Part shown: one piece after another, positions 15,680 to 27,364 of the stretch
Layout: every line of letters begins with the position of its first letter
Position numbering within the stretch: position 1 is the stretch's first letter
Assembly: GCF_010729105.1 (NCBI RefSeq)
Contig: NZ_AP022573.1
Location: 248,001-312,000, forward strand
Origin: Mycobacterium saskatchewanense
Lineage (GTDB): Bacteria > Actinomycetota > Actinomycetes > Mycobacteriales > Mycobacteriaceae
DNA length: 64,000 nt
Direction of reading: 5' to 3'
Notes under the pieces: generated by a model
What the model saw: only the letters and a program-made list of their open reading frames with translations
The model's database searches: none
What the model was told of the DNA's origin: nothing
Made by a program: the position numbers and the translations under genes

Positions 15680-16057
15680 TCATCGGCTCGGTGGCGGCGC
15701 CGGCGTGGCGGGGGCAGGCGGTGGCCCGGGAGGTTGCTGTGGCTGGCCCGGCGGGGGACCCCACGCCCCCGGTGGCGGGTGGACGGCGAAGGGCGGCGGG
15801 GGCGGCGGGGGACCCCACGCCCCCGGTGGCGGCGGGCCCCAGCCCGGCGGCGGTGGCGGCGGGCCGCACAGGCCGGCCAGGGTGGCGGCCCCGAAGGCCC
15901 CGACGACCAGTCCGATCAGCCCGCTGCCGACCGCGACGCCGACGGGGTGCCGGTGAATCACGGACGGGGGCGCCGCGGGCGGGGCCGGTGCGTCGGTGCG
16001 CAGCGCAGGTTGATCCTGCGATGCAGCCGTGCTGTGAGTGGGTTCCTCGCTGGTCAC
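15680..16057 (-). CDS. Proline-rich single-pass membrane protein
   Basis: 125 aa. N-terminal about 35 residues Ala/Pro/Thr-rich, one helix (about 36-62, HPVGVAVGSGLIGLVVGAFG), then an extracytoplasmic tail of PPPPGAWGPPP-type repeats. Same plan as the gene at 12859-13113. Its upstream region (16058-16161) carries two 18-bp tandem-half-site boxes resembling the one before the response regulator, so it is probably controlled by that system. Function unknown. Confidence 0.65.
   Translation of the reverse strand: MTSEEPTHSTAASQDQPALRTDAPAPPAAPPSVIHRHPVGVAVGSGLIGLVVGAFGAATLAGLCGPPPPPPGWGPPPPGAWGPPPPPPPFAVHPPPGAWGPPPGQPQQPPGPPPAPATPAPPPSR
15750..15832. repeat. Two 29-bp direct repeats inside a coding region
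   Basis: A 29-bp unit starting GGCGGGGGACCCCACG occurs at 15750-15778 and 15804-15832, 54 bp apart, within the proline-rich gene. It encodes the repeated PPPGAWGPPP peptide, so it probably arose by slippage or duplication in the coding sequence. Confidence 0.75.
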
Positions 16058-16104
16058 TGTGCCTCCTCGTCGTCGTGGCGATGACGGCGACGCTAGGAAC
16101 GCGG

Positions 16105-16161
16105 CCTGAACTCAACCTGAAGAGCGCGCGGGAAGCCTCAGATCTTCAGGTTCGCTTCAGC
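16105..16161. promoter_or_regulatory. Two inverted OmpR-type boxes
   Basis: Box 1 (16105-16122) read on the minus strand is CTTCAGGTTGAGTTCAGG; box 2 (16144-16161) on the plus strand is CTTCAGGTTCGCTTCAGC. Each has two TTCAG half-sites 11 bp apart, and the two boxes face each other across about 21 bp. They lie 48-104 bp before the start of the proline-rich membrane gene at 16057. A similar box precedes the response regulator. Probable binding site of that regulator. Confidence 0.6.
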
Positions 16162-16276
16162 GACTGGGCCGTTCTGCTGATTCGGCGCCGAGACTCCGCA
16201 GCGGTCGCGATGCCTGCGAAAGCACGACCCGCGAGCGATCTCGCGGGTCAACGCTCGTAGGGCTGGAAGAGGCCGG

Positions 16277-17059
16277 TCAGCCGACGGCGGCGGTCTCGGG
16301 CGAGTGCTCGTCGCCCCGGGAAGCCGGTTCCGTCCTGGCGCGGTGGTGCCGGCGGAAGTGGCGGATCTCGACGATCAGCCCGGTCAGCCCGAGCGCGCCC
16401 GTGCACACCGACACTCCGAACAGCAGCGAATTGGGGTGGCCGGCGAGCGCGTCACCCAGGATCACGACGGTGGCCGTGCCCGGAAGCAGGCCGACCAGCG
16501 TTGCGAGCGAGTACGGCAGCACCCGGACGGCCGACGCGCCCGCCGCGTAGTTGAGCGCCGAGAACGGCACGGCGGCGATCAGCCGCAGCGACAAGATGGC
16601 CAGCCAGCCGCGTTGCCGCAGCCGCTGGTCGACGGTGTCGATGGATCGATGCCGGACGAGCCGGTCGAGCCGCCATCCGGCGGCCCGCACCAGCAGCATC
16701 GCGATCATCGCGCTGACGGTGCTGGCAAGCACGGCGATCGCGATCCCCATCACCGGCCCGAACAGCAGGCCGGCCGCCAGTGTGAACGCGGTCCTCGGGA
16801 TCGGCACCACCGTGACGACGACGTGAGTGAGGAAGAACGCCAGCGGGAACCAGGGGCCCATCGATTCCGCCCAGTCCCGCAACTGCACCGGCGAAGGGAC
16901 CGGAAGCCAGCTCGCCAGCACGATCAGGACTGTGATCCCAACCACTGTGGCGATCACCCGGGGCCGCGACACCTGGCGCGCAGCAACACCCAGCGCGGCG
17001 CCGAGATCGCGCAGGGTTGCGGTGATTTTGCTGGTGGCGGAAGCCGTCACGGGTGTCAA
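16277..17059 (-). CDS. TVP38/TMEM64 (DedA-like) membrane protein
   Basis: 260 aa with about six hydrophobic segments. The family core motif region includes FPLAFFLTHVVVTVVPIPRT, AAGLLFGPVMGIAIAVLAST and the later FSALNYAAGASAVRVLPYSL with a G-rich LVGLLPGTA. SNARE-associated/VTT-domain proteins of this type include lipid scramblase-like and transport roles. Position between the accessory block and mutA matches Rv1491c. Transcribed divergently from mutA. Confidence 0.88.
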   Translation of the reverse strand: MTPVTASATSKITATLRDLGAALGVAARQVSRPRVIATVVGITVLIVLASWLPVPSPVQLRDWAESMGPWFPLAFFLTHVVVTVVPIPRTAFTLAAGLLFGPVMGIAIAVLASTVSAMIAMLLVRAAGWRLDRLVRHRSIDTVDQRLRQRGWLAILSLRLIAAVPFSALNYAAGASAVRVLPYSLATLVGLLPGTATVVILGDALAGHPNSLLFGVSVCTGALGLTGLIVEIRHFRRHHRARTEPASRGDEHSPETAAVG

Positions 17060-17108
17060 GGTTACGGGGCCGAGGTGAATAATTCGTTGCCCGAGGCTGG
17101 CGTTTCAT

Positions 17109-17126
17109 CACCGGGCCGGCCCGGTG
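17109..17126. promoter_or_regulatory. 18-bp perfect palindrome upstream of mutA
   Basis: CACCGGGCC followed directly by GGCCCGGTG, in the region between the TVP38 gene and mutA, about 105 bp before mutA. It could be an operator for the mutAB unit or a chance GC palindrome. No known regulator motif was recognised. Confidence 0.35.
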
Positions 17127-17230
17127 GCCGCACCACGCGGTTTTTCGCCGCCGGGCCGCATCACTTAGCCTGATTAGCAACTGGCGTCCCGGGGGCAACC
17201 CCGCCACTTGCTGGGAAAAGGGAGCAATCG

Positions 17231-19050
17231 GTGTCCATTGACGTACCCGAACTAGCCGACCTAGAACAGGTTCGCGGGCGTTGGCGCACGGCGGTTGCCG
17301 GTGTGCTGGCCAAGAGCACCGGGAAGGATCCGGGGGAGCTGGGGGAGCAGCCCGAGCGGCTGCTGGAGACCCCGACTTACGACGGGATCGCCGTCCGTGC
17401 TCTGTACACGGCGCTCGACGAGCTGCCGGAACCGCCGCTGCCCGGCGAATGGCCGTATGTGCGCGGCGCCGACGGGCAGCGCGACGTGACCGCGGGCTGG
17501 AAGGTCGCCGAGGCGTTCGGGCCGGCCGCCGACAACGCCGCGGTGCTGGCCGCCCTCACGGACGGGGTCAGCGCGCTGCTGATCCGGGAGGGCAAGGGCG
17601 AGGCACTCGCGGCGCTACTGTCGGGCGTGCACCTGGACCTGGCCCCCGTGATCCTCGACGTGGGCGCCGATTATGCCGAGGCGAGCGGCGCGCTGCTGGC
17701 GCTCGTCGAGCGGCTGGACGCGGACAAAGTCTCCCGCTTGTCGATCGACCTGGGCGCCGACCCGTTGACGGCGAAGCTCAGCGGCCGGGCGGCCCCGCCG
17801 ATCGAGCACGTCGTCGCGGTTGCCACCGGCATCGCCGGCCACCGCGGGGTGCGGGCGATCACGGTCGACGGGCCCGCCTTCCACAACCTGGGTGCCAACG
17901 AGTCGTGGGAGCTCGCCGGCAGCATCGGGGCAGCGGTGGCCTACCTGCGGGCGCTGACGGGGGCGGGGATCTCGGTCGGGGATGCGTTGCGCCACATCAG
18001 CTTCCGGTTCGCCGCCGACGATGACCAGTTCCTGACCATCGCCAAGATGCGCGCCGCCCGGCAGCTGTGGGCGCGCGTCGCGGAGGTGCTGGGCGACCCC
18101 GAAAGCGGCGCGGCCGTCGTGCACGCCGAGACGTCGCTGCCGATGATGACCCAGCGCGACCCCTGGGTGAACATGCTGCGCACGACGCTGGCCGCGTTCG
18201 GCGCCGGGGTGGGCGGCGCCGACACCGTGCTGGTGCATCCGTTCGACGCCGCGATCCCCGGCGGCTTTCCGGGCATGTCGTCCGGCTTCGCGCGGCGCAT
18301 CGCCCGCAACACCCAGCTGCTGCTGCTGGAGGAGTCCCACGTGGGGCGGGTCCTGGACCCGGCCGGCGGATCCTGGTACGTCGAGGACCTCACCGAGCGG
18401 CTGGCCCGGCAGGCCTGGGAGCACTTCCAGGCCATCGAGTCGCGCGGCGGGTTCGTCGACGCCGCCGACCACGTCGCCGAGCAGATCGCCGAGGTCGCGG
18501 CCCGCCGCGCCGACGACATTGCGCACCGCCGCACCGCCGTGACCGGGGTGAACGAGTTTCCGAATCTCACCGAACCCGCTCTACCGCCGGATGATTCGAC
18601 ATCCACCGTCGCGCGTTACGCCGCCGCGTTCGAGGCCCTGCGGGACCGCTCGGATGCGTATCTGGCCCGCACCGGCGCGAGGCCGCAGGCGTTGCTGCTG
18701 CCGCTGGGCCCGCTGGCCGAACACAACATCCGGGCGACGTTCGCGGCCAACCTGCTCGCCTCGGGCGGCATCGAGGCCGTCAACCCCGGGCCGATTGATG
18801 CGGCCGGCGTCGCGCGGGCGGTCTCCGACGCGGGATCGCTGCCCGTCGCGGTCATCTGTGGCACCGACAAGCGCTATCAGGCCGAGTCCGCGGCGGTCGT
18901 CCAGGCGGCCCGCGACGCGGGCGTGTCGAGGGTGTACCTGGCCGGGCCCGAGAAGGCGGTCGGGGACGCCGCGCACCGGCCGGACGAATACCTGACCGCG
19001 AAAATCAATGCGGTCGAAGCACTGTCGAATCTGCTCACTCGGTTGGGGGC

Positions 19051-19054
<4 letters not shown>
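17231..19054 (+). CDS. mutA: Methylmalonyl-CoA mutase small (beta) subunit
   Basis: 607 aa, GTG start preceded by AAGGGAG. Partner of MutB in the adenosylcobalamin-dependent interconversion of succinyl-CoA and methylmalonyl-CoA. The barrel domain contains [51 protein letters not shown] and [19 protein letters not shown]. The C-terminal domain resembles the B12-binding fold but lacks the DxHxxG cobalamin-ligand motif, as is usual in this subunit. It overlaps mutB by 4 bp. Orthologue of Rv1492. It also provides methylmalonyl-CoA precursor for the branched-chain PKS at 54.7-60.9 kb. Confidence 0.96.
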
Positions 19055-21312
<2,258 letters not shown>

Positions 21313-21331
21313 ACGATGGGAATCCTTCCCG

Positions 21332-21387
21332 CGAGCGTGAAGCCAGGGCGAGATTCCGTGCCTTTCCTCACCGTGGCTTCACGCTCG
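21332..21387. terminator. 14-bp inverted repeat between mutB and meaB
   Basis: CGAGCGTGAAGCCA (21332-21345) and TGGCTTCACGCTCG (21374-21387) are perfect complements with a 28-nt loop. The right arm ends on the first base of the GTG start of meaB. There is no U tract. It could reduce mutB read-through or hide the meaB start; similar palindromes are my recollection of common mycobacterial intergenic repeats, unverified. Confidence 0.5.
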
Positions 21388-22376
21388 TGAACTCCCAGAG
21401 GGCCGACACGGTCGAGGAGATGGCGGCAGCCGTGCGCGGCGGTGACCGCGCGGTGCTGCCGCGAGCGATCACGCTGCTGGAGTCGACGCGCCCCGACCAC
21501 CACGAGAAGGCGCAGGAACTGCTGCTCGCGCTGACGCCCGACGCCGGCGACGCCCACCGGGTGGGCATCACCGGCATTCCCGGGGTGGGCAAGTCCACCA
21601 CGATCGAGGCGCTCGGCATGCACTTGATCGAGCGCGGCCACCGGGTGGCGGTGTTGGCCGTCGACCCGTCGTCGACACGCACCGGCGGGTCGATCCTGGG
21701 CGACAAGACCCGGATGGCGCGGCTGGCGGTGCACCCCGATGCCTACGTTCGGCCGTCCCCGACGTCGGGCACCCTGGGCGGGGTGGCAAAGGCCACGCGG
21801 GAAACGATCGTCCTGCTGGAGGCGGCCGGGTTTGACGTGATTCTGGTCGAGACGGTCGGGGTGGGCCAGTCCGAGGTGGCGGTGGCCAATATGGTCGACA
21901 CCTTCGTGCTGTTGACGCTGGCGCGCAGCGGCGACCAGCTGCAGGGCATCAAGAAGGGTGCGCTGGAGCTGGCCGACATCGTGGTGGTCAACAAGGCCGA
22001 CGGGGAGCACCTCGCCGAGGCGCGGTCGGCGGCGCGGGAGCTGTCCGCGGCGATCAGGCTGATACACCCACGCGAAACACTCTGGCGGCCACCGGTTCTC
22101 ACCATGAGTGCGATGGAGGGCACCGGTCTTGACGAACTGTGGGATACCGTCGAGCGCCATCGCCAAGTGCTCACCGAGGCCGGCGAGTTCGAGGCGCGCC
22201 GGCGGGCCCAGCAGGTCGACTGGACCTGGCAGATGGTGCGGGACACGGTGCTGGACAGGGTGTTGTCCAATCCCGACGTCCGCAAGATCCGCGCCGACGT
22301 CGAGCGTCAGGTGAGGGCGGGGGAGCTGACCCCCGCCCTCGCCGCCCAGCAAATACTCAAGGCCGCGGGGGGCTAA
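21387..22376 (+). CDS. meaB: MeaB/ArgK GTPase, methylmalonyl-CoA mutase chaperone
   Basis: 329 aa, GTG 21387. P-loop GITGIPGVGKSTT (about residues 53-65), switch region DPSSTRTGGSILGDKTRM, ETVGVGQSEVAVANMVDTF (G3 region) and NKAD base-recognition motif (about 205-208). MeaB-type G proteins load and protect adenosylcobalamin in methylmalonyl-CoA mutase, and the gene follows mutAB. Orthologue of Rv1496. The C-terminal helical extension (WTWQMVRDTVLDRVL onward) is the usual dimerisation arm. Confidence 0.96.
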   Translation: MNSQRADTVEEMAAAVRGGDRAVLPRAITLLESTRPDHHEKAQELLLALTPDAGDAHRVGITGIPGVGKSTTIEALGMHLIERGHRVAVLAVDPSSTRTGGSILGDKTRMARLAVHPDAYVRPSPTSGTLGGVAKATRETIVLLEAAGFDVILVETVGVGQSEVAVANMVDTFVLLTLARSGDQLQGIKKGALELADIVVVNKADGEHLAEARSAARELSAAIRLIHPRETLWRPPVLTMSAMEGTGLDELWDTVERHRQVLTEAGEFEARRRAQQVDWTWQMVRDTVLDRVLSNPDVRKIRADVERQVRAGELTPALAAQQILKAAGG

Positions 22377-22445
22377 CGGAATGGTTAATTAATCTATGTT
22401 TGCCCGCCGACACTGTGAACTCCAAGTAAATTGGAGAGCGTGACG

Positions 22446-23726
22446 ATGGACACAGGAGTCGATCGACGCGCGGTCCACATTCACGATGGTCCTGACGCAG
22501 GCCATCGTGTGTCCGGCGCGGCGGACTCACATTTCGGTTGCGTCATTCGCGCCTTTTCCAGCATGTTTCCCGGCCGGCGGTTCGGCGGCGGGGCGCTCGC
22601 GGTGTATCTCGACGGTCAGCCCGTGGTCGATGTGTGGACGGGTTGGTCGGATCGGGCAGGACGGGTGCCGTGGTCGGCCGACACCGCCCCCATGGTGTTC
22701 TCCGCGACCAAGGGCATGGCCTCCACGGTCATCCACCGGCTCGCCGATCGGGGCCTGATCGACTACGACGCCCCGGTCGCCCAGTACTGGCCGGAGTTCG
22801 GGGCCAACGGCAAGGCCGAGATGACGGTCCGGCAGGTCATGCGGCACCAGGCGGGCCTGTCGGGGCTGCGCGGCGCCACCATGGACCAGTTGCTGGACCA
22901 CTTCGGGATGGAGGAGCGGCTAGCCGCCGCGGCCCCCGGGCGGCTGTTCGGCAAATCGGCTTATCACGCGTTGACCTACGGCTGGCTGATGTCCGGGCTG
23001 GCCCGCTCCGTCACCGGCAAGGGCATGCGCACGCTGTTCCGCGAGGAACTGGCCGAGCCGCTGGGCACCGACGGCTTCCACCTGGGCCGCCCTCCCGCCG
23101 GGGCGCCCACCCGGGTGGCCGAGATCATCATGCCGCAGAGCATCGGCAGCAACGCGGTGGTCAACTTCGTCACGCAGAAGGCGGCGAACCAGGTCTCCGG
23201 CGCGTTCCGCTCGATGTACTTCAAGGGCGTCCTGGGTGCCGTCCAGGGCGACACCCCGCTGCTGGACGCGGAGATTCCGGCGGCCAACGGGGTGGTGACG
23301 GCCCGCGCGCTGGCGCGGATGTACGGGGCGATCGCCAACCACGGCGAGATCGACGGCACCCGGTTCCTGTCGAGCGACCTGGTCGCGCGCCTGACGGGCC
23401 AGCGGGATATGCGGCCAGACCGCAACCTGGTGATTCCCATGAGTTTCAACCTGGGCTACCACAGCGTTCCGTTCCTCAACGTGATGCCGGGCTTCGGGCA
23501 CGTGGGCCTGGGTGGCTCGCTTGGCTGGGCCGATCCCTCGACGGGCCTGGCGTTCTCGTTCGTGCACAACCGGCTGCTGTCGCCGTTCGTGCTGACCGAC
23601 CACGCCGGGTTCATCGGGATCAGCGCGCTGCTCAGGCAGGCCGCTGTCAAGGCCAAGAAGGACGGTTTCCGGTCCGTGACGGAGTTCGGTGCGCCCTACT
23701 CCGAGGCGGGAGCGGTCGCGGGCTAG
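22446..23726 (+). CDS. lipL: Serine hydrolase/beta-lactamase-fold esterase (LipL-like)
   Basis: 426 aa with ATG 22446 (a TTG at 22431 and GTG at 22440 are in frame). Class C beta-lactamase/esterase fold: VFSATKG gives the S-x-x-K nucleophile motif (about 87-90), the Tyr of YGWLMSGL is the likely general base, and HVGLGGSLGWADP is near the C-terminus. Position after meaB matches lipL (Rv1497), a cell-wall lipase. No signal peptide is obvious. Its stop overlaps the convergent sulfotransferase stop by 4 bp. Confidence 0.88.
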   Translation: MDTGVDRRAVHIHDGPDAGHRVSGAADSHFGCVIRAFSSMFPGRRFGGGALAVYLDGQPVVDVWTGWSDRAGRVPWSADTAPMVFSATKGMASTVIHRLADRGLIDYDAPVAQYWPEFGANGKAEMTVRQVMRHQAGLSGLRGATMDQLLDHFGMEERLAAAAPGRLFGKSAYHALTYGWLMSGLARSVTGKGMRTLFREELAEPLGTDGFHLGRPPAGAPTRVAEIIMPQSIGSNAVVNFVTQKAANQVSGAFRSMYFKGVLGAVQGDTPLLDAEIPAANGVVTARALARMYGAIANHGEIDGTRFLSSDLVARLTGQRDMRPDRNLVIPMSFNLGYHSVPFLNVMPGFGHVGLGGSLGWADPSTGLAFSFVHNRLLSPFVLTDHAGFIGISALLRQAAVKAKKDGFRSVTEFGAPYSEAGAVAG

Positions 23727-24718
23727 AAGCGCGAACTCGGCGCCGCGAAACGGTCCGTTGCCGGGTCGGAACGCCGGAAAGGTCGGGGGAGAGCGGCGCG
23801 AATCATTTTCGGGACGGAAAGCCGCCAGTCGGTGCCCGTGAAGCGGTCGCGGTAATCGTCCAACGCCGTTCGGAAGGTGCGCTCGCTCGCGCGGTAAGCC
23901 TCGTAAATTCCATCGAGCGCGCACTGGTTCCACGGCTCGTCGCGGGCGGCGGCGCGCAGCATCTCGTCGACGGCGGAGATCCAGTTGGTGCCGAATGGTT
24001 CGCTGGCCGGTCCGCGATGGTTCTGGTGGCGCAAATCCCGGTCCAGGAACCTGTCGATCGCCAGGTCGTCGCGGGCGCGCAGATTGATGGCAAGAGCCCG
24101 GGAGACCCGGTCCGTCTCCAGCCGCCAGTTGCGCAGCAGGTTGGCATACTCCACGAACACGCGGGGCACGCCGCGCGTGTGCCGTTCGGCCAGCAGGTTG
24201 TATTTGAGCCACAACGCGCTCGCGAGTTCCGGAGAACATCGGTCGCGTGTGGCCAGCGATGCGATGACCTCCTGCGGGTGGCGCACGGCGACCACGGAGG
24301 CGACGCCGTGGCCGGCCAACCGTGCAGCTTGGAACCACAGCGCGGACAGCGCCGTGATCCGCGGCTCCTTGATGATCACGAACGGCGCCGGGGGCAGGGT
24401 GGCGAGAAAGGCCGCGATTTCGGCGATGCAGGCGGCCTTGGTGTCGGCGTCGAACGCGCCGTCCTCCTGGAGTTGCAGGGTGGGGTCGTGATAGCTGCTG
24501 CCCTGGCGGTGCAGGATGGTGTCGTTGATCTGCAGCGCCGCCTGCGGCTCCCAGTGGCCGCGCGGATTGCTTTCGCTGGGCCCGAACAGTGCGTTCGGGA
24601 GCGCACCCCCGCACAGTGACAGAACGCGCGCGAGCGCCGACGTTCCCGATCGGCTCATGCCGATCACGAACAGGCACAACGGCCGGCCGCTATCGGTGTC
24701 CGTGGCCATGACTGTCAC
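23723..24718 (-). CDS. PAPS-dependent sulfotransferase family protein
   Basis: 331 aa (ATG 24709 is an alternative start). The 5'-phosphosulfate-binding loop is in LFVIGMSRSGTSALARVLSL (about residues 16-35), and FVIIKEPRI and AVRHPQEVIASL form the 3'-phosphate-binding region. It transfers sulfate from PAPS to a hydroxyl, in mycobacteria typically of a glycolipid or peptidolipid. No close position match in M. tuberculosis. It borders the surface-glycan block, so a sulfated surface glycoconjugate is plausible; the substrate is inferred only. Confidence 0.85.
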   Translation of the reverse strand: MTVMATDTDSGRPLCLFVIGMSRSGTSALARVLSLCGGALPNALFGPSESNPRGHWEPQAALQINDTILHRQGSSYHDPTLQLQEDGAFDADTKAACIAEIAAFLATLPPAPFVIIKEPRITALSALWFQAARLAGHGVASVVAVRHPQEVIASLATRDRCSPELASALWLKYNLLAERHTRGVPRVFVEYANLLRNWRLETDRVSRALAINLRARDDLAIDRFLDRDLRHQNHRGPASEPFGTNWISAVDEMLRAAARDEPWNQCALDGIYEAYRASERTFRTALDDYRDRFTGTDWRLSVPKMIRAALPRPFRRSDPATDRFAAPSSRF

Positions 24719-25395
24719 GGACAGGCCCGCGCGTCCACTCCCGCATCGAGCGCAGCAGCGTGCCGTCCTGTTAGCTGGTTCGACGGATTGTCGGCGGAAG
24801 CCGACCGGCGCAGGCGTTGCGAAAGTAGTTGAAGCATAGGACCTTCCGTGATTTGCTTGTTGGAAGTATGGCCTAAGTCTATAGCATCGCTAACGATAGT
24901 TGGGTGCGCGTCGCCCTAAGGACTTCCGTGGGTCGGGCGTGGGAGCGCAGGCGCGACAGCTGTGTCGGGCGCCTCTCGAACTGCCGCCGTTGTGGCCGGT
25001 CGCCGCTTGGTCGGTCCGGCGGCGCAAGTGTTGCAATCCAAATCCGTTCAGCGCGTTGATGTTCAATTAGTGAGGACCATGGCGTTCGTTCGCTGACCGT
25101 TTCGCGGAGGCGCCTGGTACGTCGGGCCTAGCGAGTGGTGAGCCTCTCGGTTGGGGGCTCAGTCCGCGCTCGCGGGGCAACGGCTGTTGTCGGTGCCGCT
25201 GACCTTCCCATCCCAAGTCTTTAGAACGTCCGGAAGGCTGAGTGCGAAGCCCTCCACAACCCTCATTTCGAGAACCGTCAATTTCGAAACAAGTCGGCGT
25301 TCGAGAACCAGAACAGCGCTGTCTAATCGGGGCTACATTGCGGCCCGTGTTAGTAGATGTGCGCGAGAGGGCCCAGTCCGCCGTGCATGGGGGGA
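24719..25395. other. Intergenic region without a recognised gene
   Basis: About 680 bp upstream of the sulfotransferase and before the membrane-protein pseudogene. It has lower GC than its surroundings around 24840-24900. Open frames lack recognisable domains. It presumably contains the sulfotransferase promoter. Confidence 0.4.
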
Positions 25396-26079
25396 GATGG
25401 AATTGCTGCAGGCACTGCTGAGGCGCAGAGCCGCTTGGGCAATCGCTATCGCAGTTTCCGAGCCTGTTTGCTGGTTGCGCGTGACGGCTTACGCCTTTGG
25501 AAGCCGGCGCTTTTCGCCGAGGATGGGCAACTGTTTCTGGCCCAGGCGCACAACTACGGCCTCTCAGCTTTTGTCAAACCTTACGCCGGCTATCTGCAGT
25601 TCATTCCCCGGCTTATCGCGGCTCTGCTATCACCCGCTCCGGTCACCGCCTCGACTGTGCCGTATGCGGTAGTCGCGATTGTGCTTCATCTCCTGATGTT
25701 GACCCCGGCCCTTTCGGGACGACTTCAGTGGCTCATTCCAGGCGCGTGCTTCGCGTTACGCTGTTCGCGCTGTTGTGTCTGATGTTGCCTATGGGGGAAG
25801 TGCTCGGCAACATCACCAATCTGATTTGGATCGCGGGGGGTGACCCTCCTTCTCCTCGTGCTGTCGAACGACCCAGAGAGCAGAAGTGGGAAAGTGGTCG
25901 AGCTGGTCGCATTGACGGCGTTTGGCTTGAGCGGCCTCCTGATGCTTTCTTTGCGCCGTGGTTCGGCTGGCGATGTTGAGGACATGTTCAGCCCACAGCC
26001 TCGCCCTGGTGGGGGCGGCTGTTGTCATCGGTTTGATCCATGAGCCGTCCCGGTGAGTCCGGAGACTGCATTCGTTGAA

Positions 26080-27080
26080 TCACCCTGCCTTTGGTGGGGT
26101 GCGTTTGTGATCGTAGTAGAGCGTCTCGACGGCCTCGGGAGTGAAGTCGTCGAGGTACTCGTGGGGGCGTTCGGTGTTGAACCAGACCACCCATTCAGCG
26201 GTCGCCAGCTCGACCTGGTTGACGTCGCGCCACGGGCCTTGCCGGCGGATAAGTTCGTTCTTGAACGAGCCGACGGTGGTCTCGGCCAGCGCATTGTCCA
26301 GCGCATCGCCAACCGAGCCGACGGAGGGATCCACGCCCTCATCGATGAGCCGCTGGGTGAAGGCCACCGAGGTGTATTGACTGCCCGCGTCGCTGTGCGC
26401 AATCAGCCCGTGCAGACTGGTGGTGCCGTCCTGGGCGCGAGTGAAGAACGCATGCTCGATAGCGTCGAGGACCAGATCGGTGGTCATGGATCTGGCGGCC
26501 CGCCAGCCTAGGATCCGGCGGCTGTAGGCGTCGATGACGAATGCGACGTAGACGAATCCCATCCAGGTCGACACATACGTAAAGTCGGCCACCCACAACC
26601 GATTTGGCGCCGCGGCATAAAAGCGGCGGTCCACCAGATCCGGGTATCGCCGATGAGTGTCGTCGGCGATGGTGGTCTTGTGCTTGATCCGTACCGCGCG
26701 CCCTCCCAACCGTTCTCGCGCATGATCCGCTCCACCGTGCACCGGGCGACATCGTGACCCTGGCTGCGTAGCCAGATCCACAACTTGCGTGACCCCAGCG
26801 TCTGGACGAACTTGCCCTTTTTCTTGTCTTCCCGCGCCGCGGTGATGATCTCGACCAGCTCGGCGTCATGGATCTGCCGTCGTGTCGGGGTCTTGTTGAT
26901 CCACTCGTAGTAGGTCGACGGGCTGATCGGCACGCCATGCTCAGACAGCACCGCACACATGGGCTCGACACCCCAGCGCAGCCCGGCCCCGCCGTTGGGG
27001 CCGGCCACCTGGTGGTCCTTGTGTTCGGCGATGAACCGGATCACCGTCTCCCGGGCCGGTCGAGCTCGGCCCCGAAGAAA
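26080..27080 (-). pseudogene. IS3-family transposase OrfB, frameshifted
   Basis: The N-terminal half (about 27080-26710; ETVIRFIAEHKDHQ, CAVLSEHGVPISPSTYYEW, HDVARCTVERIMRENGWEG) and the C-terminal half (about 26720-26080; WVADFTYVSTWMGFVYVAFV, HSDAGSQYTSVAFT, ETTVGSFKNELIRR) lie in different frames. The second half holds the DDE integrase core: D in WVADFTY, D in HSDAGSQYTS, E in AETTVGSFKNE. The shift near 26715 separates the HTH-like region from the catalytic domain, so this copy is probably inactive. Confidence 0.82.
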
Positions 27081-27364
27081 ATCGCCGCTGCTTTCAAGAT
27101 CTCGTTGGCCCGGCGCAGCTCGGCAATCTCCTTGCGCAGCGCCTTGTTCTCCTCGGCCATCGCGGAGGTCACACCCGGCCGCTGGCCGGTATCGACCTCC
27201 GAGCGGCGGATCCAGGTCCGCAACGTCTCCGGTGTGCCGATCCCCAACATGCCCGTGACCGCCGTGATCGCCGCCCACTGCGACGGGTACTGCGGGCGCA
27301 CCTCAGCGACCATGCGCACCGCACGTTCACGAAGCTCGTCGGGGTACTTGCTGACACGTCCCAT
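27041..27364 (-). CDS. IS3-family transposase OrfA
   Basis: 107 aa. Helix-turn-helix DNA-binding domain (YPDELRERAVRMVAEVRPQY, later GIGTPETLRTWIRRSEVD) followed by a leucine-zipper coiled coil (EENKALRKEIAELRRANEIL) and the KAAAIFFGAELDRP end typical of IS6110-like OrfA. OrfB begins in another frame near this end, as expected for programmed -1 frameshifting to make OrfAB. Confidence 0.9.
   Translation of the reverse strand: MGRVSKYPDELRERAVRMVAEVRPQYPSQWAAITAVTGMLGIGTPETLRTWIRRSEVDTGQRPGVTSAMAEENKALRKEIAELRRANEILKAAAIFFGAELDRPGRR

Noticed and set aside
15740..15840. Repeats suggesting a CRISPR-like or VNTR array
   Set aside because: Only two 29-bp units, both inside a coding region and explained by repeated proline-rich peptide; no spacers.
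17060..17230. Cobalamin riboswitch before mutA
   Set aside because: The 170-bp region has no B12-box-like sequence and is too short for a full aptamer; only a GC palindrome is visible.
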